A DNA stretch of 45,494 nt from the IMG/VR virus record IMGVR_UViG_3300042890_003113, positions 1-45,494 of that record. The stretch is one strand, 5' to 3'. Numbering within the stretch: position 1 is the stretch's first letter; each line of letters begins with the position of its first letter. Made by a program: the position numbers and the translations under genes. The stretch comes from a virus. Below, piece after piece: positions 14,593-22,256 of this stretch. Under the pieces are notes generated by a model. The model worked only from the letters and a program-made list of their open reading frames with translations. It ran no database searches and had not been told where the DNA came from.

Positions 14593-14621
14593 ATTATACG
14601 CTATATGCCAAGAGCAGTCGA
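14593..14621 (-). promoter_or_regulatory. Sigma-70 promoter for structured leader and 14432
   Basis: Minus strand: TCGACT (14616-14621, one mismatch to the window's TTGACT), 17 bp, TATAAT (14593-14598). The preceding gene stops 19 nt upstream. Confidence 0.7.
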
Positions 14622-14639
14622 TGACTTTGGCAAAGTTGA

Positions 14640-14972
14640 CTAGACAATCGCTACCTTTTTTGTAGCACGGTCACTGTAGAACACCGTGCCCAGTCTGCGA
14701 ATGGTGTCGGCGGCCGTCTGCGGATCAGCTTCGAACATGTCGCGAATATCCGCCTCTGTGATGCCGTCAGTGGCTTCCACAATGTAAATCTCGTAGTGGC
14801 GTTGTGGATTGAACTGTGCTCTAAGTCGCAGATGGTACGGATTGGCCAAAGCACGACGTGGACTGTTGTTGCCTCGAAGGCTTTCCACAATCATTCGTTG
14901 ATCGTCTGCTGTGATGTCGCCAATGTATTCAAGACCGTTGCAGTCCCACATGATTACAAATTGATGGTTCAT
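14640..14972 (-). CDS. Conserved-type phage protein
   Basis: This 110-aa protein begins MNHQFVIMWDCNGLEYIGDI and contains DDQRMIVESLRGNNSPRRAL, with a Thr/Asp/Arg-rich C-terminal half. The alternating beta-alpha pattern suggests a small globular early protein. Coupled to the upstream gene by a 4-nt overlap. A frame-shifted ORF in the same region lacks these features. Confidence 0.68.
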   Translation of the reverse strand: MNHQFVIMWDCNGLEYIGDITADDQRMIVESLRGNNSPRRALANPYHLRLRAQFNPQRHYEIYIVEATDGITEADIRDMFEADPQTAADTIRRLGTVFYSDRATKKVAIV

Positions 14973-15184
14973 TTTACTCGATCAATCACTTCACGTGCTT
15001 GGTCAAGATTGTACACTTCGTCTAGTAGATCATACACCAGCATCAATTTTAACAGGTCTACTTCTTTCTGATCGTAGTGGTCGAGATTAAGGTACCATTC
15101 TTGAAATTCCTCAGGAGTATCAATTTCCCACATGCAGTCAAGCAGGTCTTTTTGGTAATATGTAAGTCCGTTAATGGATGGCAT
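14969..15184 (-). CDS. Small acidic helical phage protein
   Basis: This 71-aa protein begins MPSINGLTYYQKDLLDCMWE and contains EFQEWYLNLDHYDQKEVDLL. ATG 15184 follows AAAGG and lies 27 nt after the -10 at 15211-15216; the frame upstream would cross the promoter. Acidic, helical and near-monocistronic. No family is recognised. Confidence 0.65.
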   Translation of the reverse strand: MPSINGLTYYQKDLLDCMWEIDTPEEFQEWYLNLDHYDQKEVDLLKLMLVYDLLDEVYNLDQAREVIDRVK

Positions 15185-15210
15185 TCTAACACCTTTGTAA
15201 GATTGCTTGT

Positions 15211-15239
15211 AGTATAGCAAACTCTAAATTGTTTGTCAA
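15211..15239 (-). promoter_or_regulatory. Sigma-70 promoter for 15184
   Basis: Minus strand: TTGACA (15234-15239), 17 bp, TATACT (15211-15216) with TGC before it. It lies 4 nt after the stop of the preceding gene (15244). Confidence 0.85.
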
Positions 15240-15243
15240 CACA

Positions 15244-15498
15244 TCAGGCAAATTTCATTGTGAATGCCAAATAGTCCGATTCAGAATCAAAGTAAAATAC
15301 GTAGGTGCCTGGCATACGATCCGAACTGGTGCGTACCACTTGCCAGCGCCATTCTTCTGTGAGTTCGGTCTTGGCCCAGTCTATCACCGAATCAAGTGAT
15401 CCAAATGGTTTGGTTATTGAGATACTGTGCCCGAAACTGTCGGCGTCTCGAATTTCAAAACTAAAAGTCTTAGGCCGCTTGGTCAGCGTAGTTTTCAT
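15244..15498 (-). CDS. Small conserved-type phage protein
   Basis: This 84-aa protein begins MKTTLTKRPKTFSFEIRDAD and ends SDYLAFTMKFA. ATG 15498 has AAGGCGG 6 nt upstream; two more codons upstream would need a TTG start. It overlaps the GGCT-like gene by 29 nt and is the last gene of the heptose operon, before the next promoter. Beta-rich, unknown function. Confidence 0.62.
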   Translation of the reverse strand: MKTTLTKRPKTFSFEIRDADSFGHSISITKPFGSLDSVIDWAKTELTEEWRWQVVRTSSDRMPGTYVFYFDSESDYLAFTMKFA

Positions 15499-15889
15499 AT
15501 GCAACCGCCTTTAACACGTCGCTGGGTATATTCCAGTGTCGATAACTGTCAGCAATGTTGGCAACATAACTGCTGCCAGGTGATCCGGACCTGTTAGTTG
15601 GAGTCATTTCATAAAAGAAAAAATCCCTATCGCCTTGATACCAATCACGCTTGACATAGTAGGTTGGATAACCTTCGTACGCATCCAATGCGTATTCACA
15701 ATCTTCAGTGATTTCCCACAGCACACCTGGCACATAGCAACCGGCTTGGGGCACAATGGTGGCGTGGTTATAAAATTCCAATTTCCAATCTAGCAAATTG
15801 AATTGGCACAATGGAACTGCTGCCGGGCAACGCATCTTCATTGCGGTTGGGTGCATGTTGGCGCCATAGGCAAAGTACAGTGATTTCAT
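15470..15889 (-). CDS. Gamma-glutamylcyclotransferase-like (AIG2/GGCT fold) protein
   Basis: This 139-aa protein has the AIG2/GGCT signature: LYFAYGANMHPTAM at residues 4-17 (matching YGSNL), and ALDAYEGYPTYY around residues 68-79 with the catalytic-type Glu. The family breaks down gamma-glutamyl amines or peptides. It overlaps hldD by 4 nt, so it belongs to the sugar operon, though GGCT chemistry is not an obvious part of heptose synthesis. Phages and bacteria carry many such small proteins of unknown substrate. Confidence 0.82.
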   Translation of the reverse strand: MKSLYFAYGANMHPTAMKMRCPAAVPLCQFNLLDWKLEFYNHATIVPQAGCYVPGVLWEITEDCEYALDAYEGYPTYYVKRDWYQGDRDFFFYEMTPTNRSGSPGSSYVANIADSYRHWNIPSDVLKAVAYENYADQAA

Positions 15890-16653
15890 AGCGTACTCAC
15901 AGTGGTGTTGTATCGGGTCATGTCAGCACAGGTGTACTTTTGATAGGAATCTTTTAAAATTGCCGGCATAGGAACAGTTTCAATAGGAACTCCAAACTGT
16001 TCGGCCACGGCCATAAAACTTCGGGGCTGGCCTGTGCCCACATTCCATATACCGCTTTCTTTTACTGTTAAGAATTTCAAGTGTGTTTCGACAATTTTAC
16101 TCACAGGCACAAAGTCACGCAGGAATCGATCACTGCCTTCAAACACTTGTATTTTACCAGTTTCTTCTGCTTGACGTTTGAACTGTGCATATGGGCTGGC
16201 CTGTGTGCCTTTGTGTTCTTCACCTTCGGGTCCGTACGCATTAAAGTAACGAAATATCTGTGCTCTTGCACCCATTGGATGTCTCTGTATATAACGTTCG
16301 GTCAAGTACTTGCTCCAGGCATACGGAGTGCGTGGATCTAGTTCGGCATCTTCTCTGAATGTGCTGACCAATCCATACACACTGGCACTACTGGCATACT
16401 GAAAGTTCACGCCAAAAGTATGACATGCTTGATACAGTTGCTGAGTAAAGTCCACATTTTGTTGCATGACTTTTTCAATGTTTCGCTCAGTGGTTGAACT
16501 GATGGCGCCCATGTGGATCACCCAATCCTGTTCCATCACAGACGGCAGTATCTCGCCCCAGTCGTAAACAGAGACATGATGACCATGTGCCTCTAGTGCC
16601 CGAAACATGTGGCTGCCGATAAAGCCCTTATAACCTGTAAGTAGTATTTTCAT
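15886..16653 (-). CDS. hldD: ADP-glyceromanno-heptose 6-epimerase-like protein (HldD family)
   Basis: This 255-aa extended-SDR epimerase has the NAD(P) loop LLTGYKGFIGSH (residues 4-15), IHMGAISSTTE, SSASVYG, active-site YAWSK, and the HldD-type stretch RYFNAYGPEGEEHKG followed by RFLRDFVPVSKIVE and WNVGTGQPRSF. In bacteria HldD converts ADP-D-glycero-D-manno-heptose to the L-glycero form for LPS core. It lies with an HldE kinase and adenylyltransferase, which agrees. It is shorter than E. coli HldD (310 aa), mainly in the substrate-binding region. A different nucleotide-sugar substrate remains possible. Confidence 0.9.
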   Translation of the reverse strand: MKILLTGYKGFIGSHMFRALEAHGHHVSVYDWGEILPSVMEQDWVIHMGAISSTTERNIEKVMQQNVDFTQQLYQACHTFGVNFQYASSASVYGLVSTFREDAELDPRTPYAWSKYLTERYIQRHPMGARAQIFRYFNAYGPEGEEHKGTQASPYAQFKRQAEETGKIQVFEGSDRFLRDFVPVSKIVETHLKFLTVKESGIWNVGTGQPRSFMAVAEQFGVPIETVPMPAILKDSYQKYTCADMTRYNTTVSTL

Positions 16654-16655
16654 AG

Positions 16656-17303
16656 TTAGTGGTGGAAATTTTTAATTTTTCCATTTTGTTCATGATCCAT
16701 ATTCAATATATACCGATAGGTATTGTCAAATATATTTTTGTAAGTATCTGGATTGTCAAAATGTGGAGACACTGCTGTTGATATTGCTCCACGATCATTA
16801 TGGTTGGCAAACGCCAACATGAGAAAAGCCTGTGCGGCCTTGCCAGTGGCATAGCCAACACAATGAGTGTAGTAGTCTCGATCAAAATTGGTTGCCAGAC
16901 CTGACACCAAAAAAACCAATTTACTAGTGTTGGTCATTTTTTTCAATGCAGAAATGCTCAATAGATGTGGCAACACTGCATACCCGTCGATTGTTTTGTG
17001 CCATAGCCGAGGATTGCCACGGCTGTCTGATACAAAATCTCCGGGCTGTCCTGGAAATTCTTGCTCGGGCTTGGAGTTGTATATAAGAATATCTATGTGT
17101 TCCAATTCGGCTGTCAGTTGTTCAAATGCTGAGACTACATCTGCTACTACATCAAAGTTCACCCAGGTGTGTTGACTGTTGTTTTCTGCACTGGGGCGAT
17201 GACTCAGTACATACACAGTGTGTCCATCTTGTCGGGCACGATCGCAAAAATCTCTTCCAAACCGGCCTTCAGCACCGCCACCGCCCACAACACATATATT
17301 CAT
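16656..17303 (-). CDS. Short-chain dehydrogenase/reductase
   Basis: This 215-aa Rossmann protein begins MNICVVGGGGAEGRFGRDF (nucleotide-binding Gly-rich loop), has DILIYNSKPEQ in the NNAG-like position, SKLVFLVSG, and YTHCVGYATGKAAQ with the YxxxK active pair. Its operon position between hldD and the HldE kinase suggests oxidation, reduction or epimerisation of a sugar intermediate, but the substrate is unknown. It overlaps the kinase gene by 4 nt. Confidence 0.85.
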   Translation of the reverse strand: MNICVVGGGGAEGRFGRDFCDRARQDGHTVYVLSHRPSAENNSQHTWVNFDVVADVVSAFEQLTAELEHIDILIYNSKPEQEFPGQPGDFVSDSRGNPRLWHKTIDGYAVLPHLLSISALKKMTNTSKLVFLVSGLATNFDRDYYTHCVGYATGKAAQAFLMLAFANHNDRGAISTAVSPHFDNPDTYKNIFDNTYRYILNMDHEQNGKIKNFHH

Positions 17304-18052
17304 GCTATTTCCTTTGTTGTTGGGGCATAGTTGCCAATGTGTTGCACAGTAACAGCACTGGCTCGAATGGCAAAATTTATTGCCTGTGACATACTGCGGT
17401 CAACAAGATACTTGTAGGCCAGTGCAGCCAGAAAGGTGTCGCCTGCACCACACACATCCGCAACTTCCACACGCTTGGATGTGAAATGAATTTGGTTCCA
17501 TCTGGCACCTTGATCGCCTAGTGTCACAATTAAATCTGTACACGCACTAGTAATGCGATTGTATTCAAGTTGGTTGATTTTTACAATACACCCTTCTAGT
17601 CTAGCCAGGTCAGTTTTCTTTGTGTCAACAAAAATAGGACCTGCAAACTGTTTTCGTAATTGTTCAATGAGTTCATAGCTGACTGTGCCTTTGTTGTAGT
17701 CACTGATCACAATGGCATCATAATCTAGATCAGTGTTGACAGTGACAGGATGGCAATCTGCATCATCGTCAATGCGTACAATTTGTTGCTTGCTACGACT
17801 GTCGATCAATCGAGTCTTTTTTGATATTCTATCAAAAAGAAAATCCACAGCACAGCCCAGTGCTTCTAAATTATTCTTGACATTGCCAGCCATTCCGTCA
17901 CGTTGTTCTGTGTGGCCTGCCACAAACACCGGCACAGGAGCTTCGGGACTGATGCGATCCACAGTCCCAAATTGATACACGTCTCGGCAGTTATCCCCTA
18001 CGAGCAATATTTTGAATGGTGTTGGTTGTGGAGTAGTCACGGTATCTGTCAT
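17300..18052 (-). CDS. hldE: D-glycero-beta-D-manno-heptose-7-phosphate kinase-like protein (HldE domain I)
   Basis: PfkB-family kinase of 250 aa. KILLVGDNCRDVYQFGTVDR is the N-terminal strand, DRISPEAPVPVF the RfaE/HldE hallmark, GMAGNVKNNLEALG the substrate loop, and VCGAGDTFLAALA (about residues 205-217) the ATP/anion hole with catalytic Asp. ATG 18052 (MTDTVTTPQP) is preferred because the upstream frame lies inside the adenylyltransferase gene, which it already overlaps by 62 nt. Bacterial HldE fuses this kinase to the adenylyltransferase; here they are two genes with the adenylyltransferase first. Confidence 0.9.
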   Translation of the reverse strand: MTDTVTTPQPTPFKILLVGDNCRDVYQFGTVDRISPEAPVPVFVAGHTEQRDGMAGNVKNNLEALGCAVDFLFDRISKKTRLIDSRSKQQIVRIDDDADCHPVTVNTDLDYDAIVISDYNKGTVSYELIEQLRKQFAGPIFVDTKKTDLARLEGCIVKINQLEYNRITSACTDLIVTLGDQGARWNQIHFTSKRVEVADVCGAGDTFLAALAYKYLVDRSMSQAINFAIRASAVTVQHIGNYAPTTKEIA

Positions 18053-18395
18053 AAAAATGTATCTTCTTACAGTACTCTGCACCAATGATTGGCTGGTCTC
18101 TGTAGTCACTGCCCTTGACCATTACATCTGGATCAAAGTTTTTAATCAACTGTGTCAGTTCTTCATCGCTGTCAAATGTTTCCACACGGTCAACTGACTT
18201 CAGTGCAAACATCATGGTACAACGATCCAGTTCGTTGTGTATGGGCCTATTGGCACCTTTGAGTTCTCGTATGCGACGATCTGTGTCCAGTAGTACTAAC
18301 ACGTATGAGTTAGGGTATGACCTTGCAGTCTGGAGCAATCGTATATGTCCCACGTGCAATATATCAAATGTACCATTCACAACAACCCGGGTCAT
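17991..18395 (-). CDS. hldE: Heptose-1-phosphate adenylyltransferase-like protein (HldE domain II)
   Basis: This 134-aa nucleotidyltransferase has NGTFDILHVGHIRLL (residues 7-21) with the HxGH motif at 14-17, DRRIRELKGANRPIHNELDR, and near the end RDYSTTNTIQNI in place of the RSTS-type signature. It would join AMP (or CMP) to a sugar phosphate; with the HldE kinase and HldD beside it, ADP-heptose formation is the best guess. It overlaps the HAD gene by 4 nt upstream. Confidence 0.9.
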   Translation of the reverse strand: MTRVVVNGTFDILHVGHIRLLQTARSYPNSYVLVLLDTDRRIRELKGANRPIHNELDRCTMMFALKSVDRVETFDSDEELTQLIKNFDPDVMVKGSDYRDQPIIGAEYCKKIHFYDRYRDYSTTNTIQNIARRG

Positions 18396-18874
18396 AGTTT
18401 ATCTATTTCCGTTAATGTTTTGTCAAGATCTCCACGATGCTGAATAGCAACACCGCCGGCATGACGCCATTCTTCGCAGTTGCTGGTACGGTCATCAATC
18501 AGCACATCACCTAACTTACAATGAACATGCTTGTCATGACTGTAGGGTCCAAACATAACAGGAATATCCGGATAGTGTGTAGTAGCCCAATTTACCTTGT
18601 CATAAAATGCCCACTTGACATCGTTGCCTTTGGGCACAGCAGTCAGGAACATCAAGTTCCAGTTGTTGTTCTTACACTTTTCTCGACAGGCCACAACAAT
18701 GCTGTCGGCCTCGGTGGTTTTGTTAAGGTCTCTGTACAGCCTGGGATTGTCACGCAGTCTGGTCCATTCTTCATAGGCCCAACGTTCATCTTCAGATTTT
18801 TTGCGAAGCACACTGACAGCATAACCTTTGAAGTCTGCAATCACATCATCCATGTCTAAATACACTGTTCTCAT
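18392..18874 (-). CDS. HAD-family 5'(3')-nucleotidase-like phosphatase
   Basis: This 160-aa HAD protein begins MRTVYLDMDDVIADFKGYAV (DxD nucleophile and general acid at residues 6 and 8), has LMFLTAVP for motif II and GDVLIDDRTSNCEEWRHAGG for the metal-binding motif, as in NT5C-type deoxyribonucleotidases. In this operon it could replace GmhB, which removes the C7 phosphate of heptose bisphosphate before adenylylation; that is an inference. Nucleotide dephosphorylation is the alternative. Confidence 0.85.
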   Translation of the reverse strand: MRTVYLDMDDVIADFKGYAVSVLRKKSEDERWAYEEWTRLRDNPRLYRDLNKTTEADSIVVACREKCKNNNWNLMFLTAVPKGNDVKWAFYDKVNWATTHYPDIPVMFGPYSHDKHVHCKLGDVLIDDRTSNCEEWRHAGGVAIQHRGDLDKTLTEIDKL

Positions 18875-19230
18875 TGTTGACTGTCACCCTTGCCTACACG
18901 ATAATTATCTTCCACTGAATCAGGCGTTGAAACTTCTATAATGGTGCCGGCTTCCATGCATACCAGTTGATGCGGCACCAATGGCAGATTATGCCATGTG
19001 TCTCCGGGTGCTAGTGTTTCTAAATATTCTTCTGCTGTGGCAGTGTCAATAAATCTAACTTGGAAATGCCCACTGAGCACATACCACGATTCATCTTTTT
19101 CTGCGTGAAAGTGCATGCTGAATTTGGCACCAGTGCGGAAGTGCATCAGCTTGCCACAGTAGCGATCGTTGGTAGCCCAGATCTCCTCAGACCCCCAGCC
19201 TTTTTCCACTCGTCCTGTTAATCTTGTCAT
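18871..19230 (-). CDS. Cupin-fold sugar enzyme-like protein
   Basis: This 119-aa cupin contains KLMHFRTGAKFSMHFHAEKD, then ESWYVLSG and DTWHNLPLVPHQLVCMEAG, giving the metal-binding His/Glu set (HFH, E, H) of the double-stranded beta-helix. It resembles mannose-6-phosphate isomerase C-terminal cupins. In this cassette it may isomerise or bind a sugar phosphate. Overlaps the HAD gene by 4 nt. Confidence 0.85.
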   Translation of the reverse strand: MTRLTGRVEKGWGSEEIWATNDRYCGKLMHFRTGAKFSMHFHAEKDESWYVLSGHFQVRFIDTATAEEYLETLAPGDTWHNLPLVPHQLVCMEAGTIIEVSTPDSVEDNYRVGKGDSQQ

Positions 19231-19478
19231 TCTGTATGTAGTTTAATTAACCAGTCACGCTGTATTATTTCATCACAGCGTTGCCAGTCCGGCTCATAGT
19301 ATATTCTATGATCTTGGATTTTAAAGTGATTGCAAAAACTCTGACCGTAACGTTGATTTTTTAAGCCGTCAAAGGTGTATAGCTTTTTCCAATCAGCATA
19401 AGCGTCGGCAGCCACTGGCAAACTGACTGCTTTGGGAGTCTGTTGTGTAAGCAGTTCACGGATCATTGAATCAAACAT
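19227..19478 (-). CDS. Hypothetical first gene of the heptose operon
   Basis: This 83-aa protein begins MFDSMIRELLTQQTPKAVSL and ends RCDEIIQRDWLIKLHTE. ATG 19478 lies 27 nt after the promoter -10; the longer frame would need a TTG overlapping the -10 itself. Contains RYGQSFCNHFKIQDHRIYYE, aromatic-rich. No family is recognised. Confidence 0.6.
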   Translation of the reverse strand: MFDSMIRELLTQQTPKAVSLPVAADAYADWKKLYTFDGLKNQRYGQSFCNHFKIQDHRIYYEPDWQRCDEIIQRDWLIKLHTE

Positions 19479-19504
19479 TGACACTATCGTAGTTAAGGTC
19501 ACCA

Positions 19505-19533
19505 ATTATAACATATATGTTATTGTGTGTCAA
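19505..19533 (-). promoter_or_regulatory. Sigma-70 promoter for the heptose operon
   Basis: Minus strand: TTGACA (19528-19533), 17 bp, TATAAT (19505-19510). The TGA stop of the upstream gene lies inside the -35 (19530-19532). A perfect 16-bp palindrome overlaps the spacer and -10. Confidence 0.87.
19508..19523. promoter_or_regulatory. Perfect 16-bp palindrome (candidate operator)
   Basis: ATAACATATATGTTAT is its own reverse complement and covers the -10 and part of the spacer of the promoter at 19505-19533. A dimeric repressor bound here would block RNA polymerase. It could also be chance in AT-rich DNA. Confidence 0.4.
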
Positions 19534-20261
19534 TCCCAAAGTCCTTGGTAGTACTTGCCAAAAAGACGGAAACCATTTTGTATACGTGCTTCTACCACTC
19601 GCATGCCATCGTAATCGCATTTGTAGGTATTTTTAGGACCATCTTTCATTTGCCAAAACTTGTGTTCACCTTTGGGCACTTCGTTGTGGTCTTTGTCCAC
19701 AGGCACCCACACTGTATCGTGTTCTCCGGAACGGAACTGTTCTTCCCAAGAGTCATCCACTTTGCACTCAAACGCAAAGATCATTTCGTTCATGACCCAT
19801 TCCCAACGAAGATGCAGATTGTCATCAGTGTCCCACTCATTTTCTTTGGGCGGTGCTTCGGTACTGCGTAGACCAAGGCCTTCGGGCACATCCTCATCTT
19901 CCACCAAGGGGCTGCCATGTTTGGTAGCCTGCAGTTGTTTCAGCATGGGCAACACAATCTGAGCCAAGGTATGATCCATGCTCCAAGTGTCCCATTTGTC
20001 AATCTTCACATAGTCAATTTTAGGATGGATTCGATCCAGCACCCACATGATGCCTTTGCTGATGGGTTCAAGTCGGTCTGCCCAACGTTCGCACCAGTCC
20101 GGACGATCTACAAATGCAGACTTTTCTCGACTGTGATCTTCCAATGCCTGTTGAGTGCCCCAACGACCGCATTTTGACCAATCAGTCCAGAAAAACACAT
20201 GGTCAAACCAAGTGTATGGACTGAACCAATGATAGCGATACTTACCGATATAAACTTTCAT
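19530..20261 (-). CDS. Conserved-type phage protein of unknown function, Trp-rich
   Basis: This 243-aa protein begins MKVYIGKYRYHWFSPYTWFD and is very rich in Trp, Asp and Lys, with RWEWVMNEMIFAFECKVDDS and ending FRLFGKYYQGLWD. The density of WxxxW motifs is characteristic of a conserved T4-like phage protein, but its role is unknown. No signal peptide or TM. Its stop codon lies in the next promoter. Confidence 0.75.
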   Translation of the reverse strand: MKVYIGKYRYHWFSPYTWFDHVFFWTDWSKCGRWGTQQALEDHSREKSAFVDRPDWCERWADRLEPISKGIMWVLDRIHPKIDYVKIDKWDTWSMDHTLAQIVLPMLKQLQATKHGSPLVEDEDVPEGLGLRSTEAPPKENEWDTDDNLHLRWEWVMNEMIFAFECKVDDSWEEQFRSGEHDTVWVPVDKDHNEVPKGEHKFWQMKDGPKNTYKCDYDGMRVVEARIQNGFRLFGKYYQGLWD

Positions 20262-20270
20262 ACTATTCCT

Positions 20271-20468
20271 TTACCAAGTGTTGACATCAGTGATGTCCAT
20301 TTCGTGTTGCGGCACATTTCTATCATCATAAAAATACGCAGTAACATCTGGCCCAATACCAGATTTTGATTGTTCAACAAATCGAACAGAGTTGACTCTG
20401 GTGTTCAAAGACAACATTGTAAGAACTTGTTCCAACTGTCGTCGTGACAATTTCATCTGTGCTGCCAT
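20271..20468 (-). CDS. Small phage protein
   Basis: This 65-aa protein begins MAAQMKLSRRQLEQVLTMLS and ends HEMDITDVNTW. ATG 20468 overlaps the stop of the upstream gene (TAATG), which decides the start over the longer frame. N-terminal helix, then a short beta segment. No family is recognised. Confidence 0.6.
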   Translation of the reverse strand: MAAQMKLSRRQLEQVLTMLSLNTRVNSVRFVEQSKSGIGPDVTAYFYDDRNVPQHEMDITDVNTW

Positions 20469-20674
20469 TACCAATCTCCGTTGTCTATCCATGCTCGGAC
20501 AGTTAAAAATAACCACGACACCCGGTAGGTGTTTTCGTTAGGGCTGGGCCACTCTACACCACGTTCATGACGTGCTCGAGGAACCCAACGCCAGTGTAGC
20601 GGATTCAGTGTGACAATCACACTGGCACCACTGTATCGAATCCACTTTAAATATCTACTGTGATCTGTTGCCAT
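20468..20674 (-). CDS. Small Trp-rich phage protein
   Basis: This 68-aa protein begins MATDHSRYLKWIRYSGASVI and continues TLNPLHWRWVPRARHERGVE, ending RAWIDNGDW. AGGAG lies 11 nt upstream. Basic and aromatic, possibly membrane- or nucleic-acid-associated. It follows a radical SAM gene closely. Confidence 0.6.
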   Translation of the reverse strand: MATDHSRYLKWIRYSGASVIVTLNPLHWRWVPRARHERGVEWPSPNENTYRVSWLFLTVRAWIDNGDW

Positions 20675-20699
20675 CTGTCTGCCGACTCCTCATAGTTGA

Positions 20700-21809
20700 T
20701 CATGCGAATCTTTCAGTTAGCCATTTCCAATACTGCCCAAACAACTGGTTAGATGTTTGTGCAGGATCAATGTGTGTTCTTCGAAAATATTCTGTCAAGT
20801 AATTATACTGCTCAAACAATTTTATGTCAACCAATATGTCAGAAGGTTTTAAAATATCTTGTACCAAATCTGGCAATACTGTGGAATCAATTTGCTGTTT
20901 GAATTGGGCCGGAATCAACCGAGCATCCAAGCAATCAGGATTGTTAAGTGCATGACATTGTATTATGTGATGCTTGCGTTTGGCCCAACTGAAAAAATCG
21001 GGTAAATCAAATATATTCAACACACTGACTACACTTAGGAATCGGTACGACACTTGATATTTTTGAATCAACTCCAAGTTTTCTAAAAATTTATGTTGGT
21101 CAAACCCTGCTCTTGGCACATGGTTAAACTCTGGTGTGGCATCCAAACTTATGTCAAAATGCAGTCGATCTGATGGTACATGTTCCAATAACCATATTAG
21201 AAATTTGTTGTTAGGAGGATTGAGATTGGTATTGATGCGTAATTGTCTAATTCTATCGCTGTTAAATTCTACCAACTTTTGCAATTGTTTGATTTGCATC
21301 AATGGTTCGCCACCTAACAATTTTACAGCTACTGTATTGGCTGGTTGTTGTTGGATGTATTGGTGTATTTGATCTATCCAATACTGATGATCCACAGTGT
21401 TTAATTTGATTTCAAAATTTTGGTTGGTTGACTGACTGACTTTTGGAAACAATCCGTCTTTGATAATGCTGTTTTGCCACTCACTACTGAATTTTGGACT
21501 GCAATAACTGCACATGTGATTGCAGGTATTATCAAAGAACAATTCAATCTGATCGCCTTCATTATCAAGTTTTTTTAATTGCCGATAAGATTGATGTCCT
21601 TGTGCTTCGTGTTTCCAACACACATTGCAAGATGGTATTTGATTGCCTTGCTCTAGTTGATTTTTTTCTTTATTCCAGTGTGCAGTAAGTTGATCAAAAT
21701 CCTTGTATTGTGTCAATGGGTCACTATAGGCCTTGCAACATGATGCAGTAGTTCCTAGATGTAAGAAAAAAAGTTTTTGGCGACCTTTAAGGTCACATGA
21801 TTTAGTCAT
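20700..21809 (-). CDS. Radical SAM protein with N-terminal twitch-like domain (paralogue 2 of 5)
   Basis: This 369-aa protein has the twitch-like Cys set near the N-terminus (TTASCCKAY, CNVCWKHE), then CNHMCSYC for the 4Fe-4S cluster and KLLGGEPLMQI. DISLDATPEF marks a later barrel strand. It is the most divergent of the five at the N-terminus. Clustered with small phage genes and a tRNA, it has no visible peptide substrate partner; substrate unknown. Confidence 0.9.
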   Translation of the reverse strand: MTKSCDLKGRQKLFFLHLGTTASCCKAYSDPLTQYKDFDQLTAHWNKEKNQLEQGNQIPSCNVCWKHEAQGHQSYRQLKKLDNEGDQIELFFDNTCNHMCSYCSPKFSSEWQNSIIKDGLFPKVSQSTNQNFEIKLNTVDHQYWIDQIHQYIQQQPANTVAVKLLGGEPLMQIKQLQKLVEFNSDRIRQLRINTNLNPPNNKFLIWLLEHVPSDRLHFDISLDATPEFNHVPRAGFDQHKFLENLELIQKYQVSYRFLSVVSVLNIFDLPDFFSWAKRKHHIIQCHALNNPDCLDARLIPAQFKQQIDSTVLPDLVQDILKPSDILVDIKLFEQYNYLTEYFRRTHIDPAQTSNQLFGQYWKWLTERFA

Positions 21810-21841
21810 ATTAACGATTGCTCTTTGTTGAGTTCTTTCGA

Positions 21842-22156
21842 TTAATTTTTGAGAACTTTTACAGCTAACTCGTCGCCATTGTAAATTGCGGCACTTTTGC
21901 TAGGGAACCGTTCACAGAACCGTTTGCGTATTTCTTCCAAATCCCGGCCTTGACACACAAAATCTTTAGTTTGGGTATCGTAACAAAAGTACTGATTGTC
22001 AATGTGTTCTAGATCTAAAATCACATATTCGGATTGAACTGCGTGTTCAACATGCACAATTTGTTTTTCTAGCCGTTGGGCAATTAACCTAAATACAATG
22101 CGTACCAAAAAGTACACCACTGCAAAGTTGATTAGAAAATTAATTATTTCGTCCAT
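21842..22156 (-). CDS. Single-TM protein downstream of the tRNA
   Basis: This 104-aa protein begins MDEIINFLINFAVVYFLVRI, a membrane segment over residues 4-25, followed by a soluble domain with YVILDLEHIDNQYFCYDTQT and RFCERFPSKSAAIYNG. ATG 22156 is used because the longer frame runs through the tRNA. Probably membrane-anchored and cytoplasmic. No family is recognised. Confidence 0.68.
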   Translation of the reverse strand: MDEIINFLINFAVVYFLVRIVFRLIAQRLEKQIVHVEHAVQSEYVILDLEHIDNQYFCYDTQTKDFVCQGRDLEEIRKRFCERFPSKSAAIYNGDELAVKVLKN

Positions 22157-22170
22157 ACTGTTTTTAAAAT

Positions 22171-22246
22171 TGGTGCGCCCGGTTGGTTTTGAACCAACGA
22201 CCAAGGGTTTATGAGACCCCTGCTCTGACCCCTGAGCTACAGGCGC
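22171..22246 (-). tRNA. tRNA with CAU anticodon (elongator Met or Ile2 type), CCA encoded
   Basis: A full cloverleaf is present on the minus strand: acceptor GCGCCTG/CGGGCGC with discriminator A and encoded CCA; D arm GCTC/GAGC; anticodon stem GGGGT/ACCCT with loop CTCATAA (anticodon CAT); T arm GTTGG/CCAAC with loop TTCAAAA. It lacks the three G-C pairs and the 1-72 mismatch of initiator tRNA, so it is elongator Met, or Ile(CAU) if its C34 is lysidine-modified. The 5' end is about 11 nt after the promoter -10. Confidence 0.93.
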
Positions 22247-22256
22247 ATTATGTGTT

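Noticed and set aside
20675-20702. 18-aa ORF after radical SAM paralogue 2
   Set aside because: It begins in an ATGA overlap but is tiny, overlaps the next gene and has no recognisable feature.
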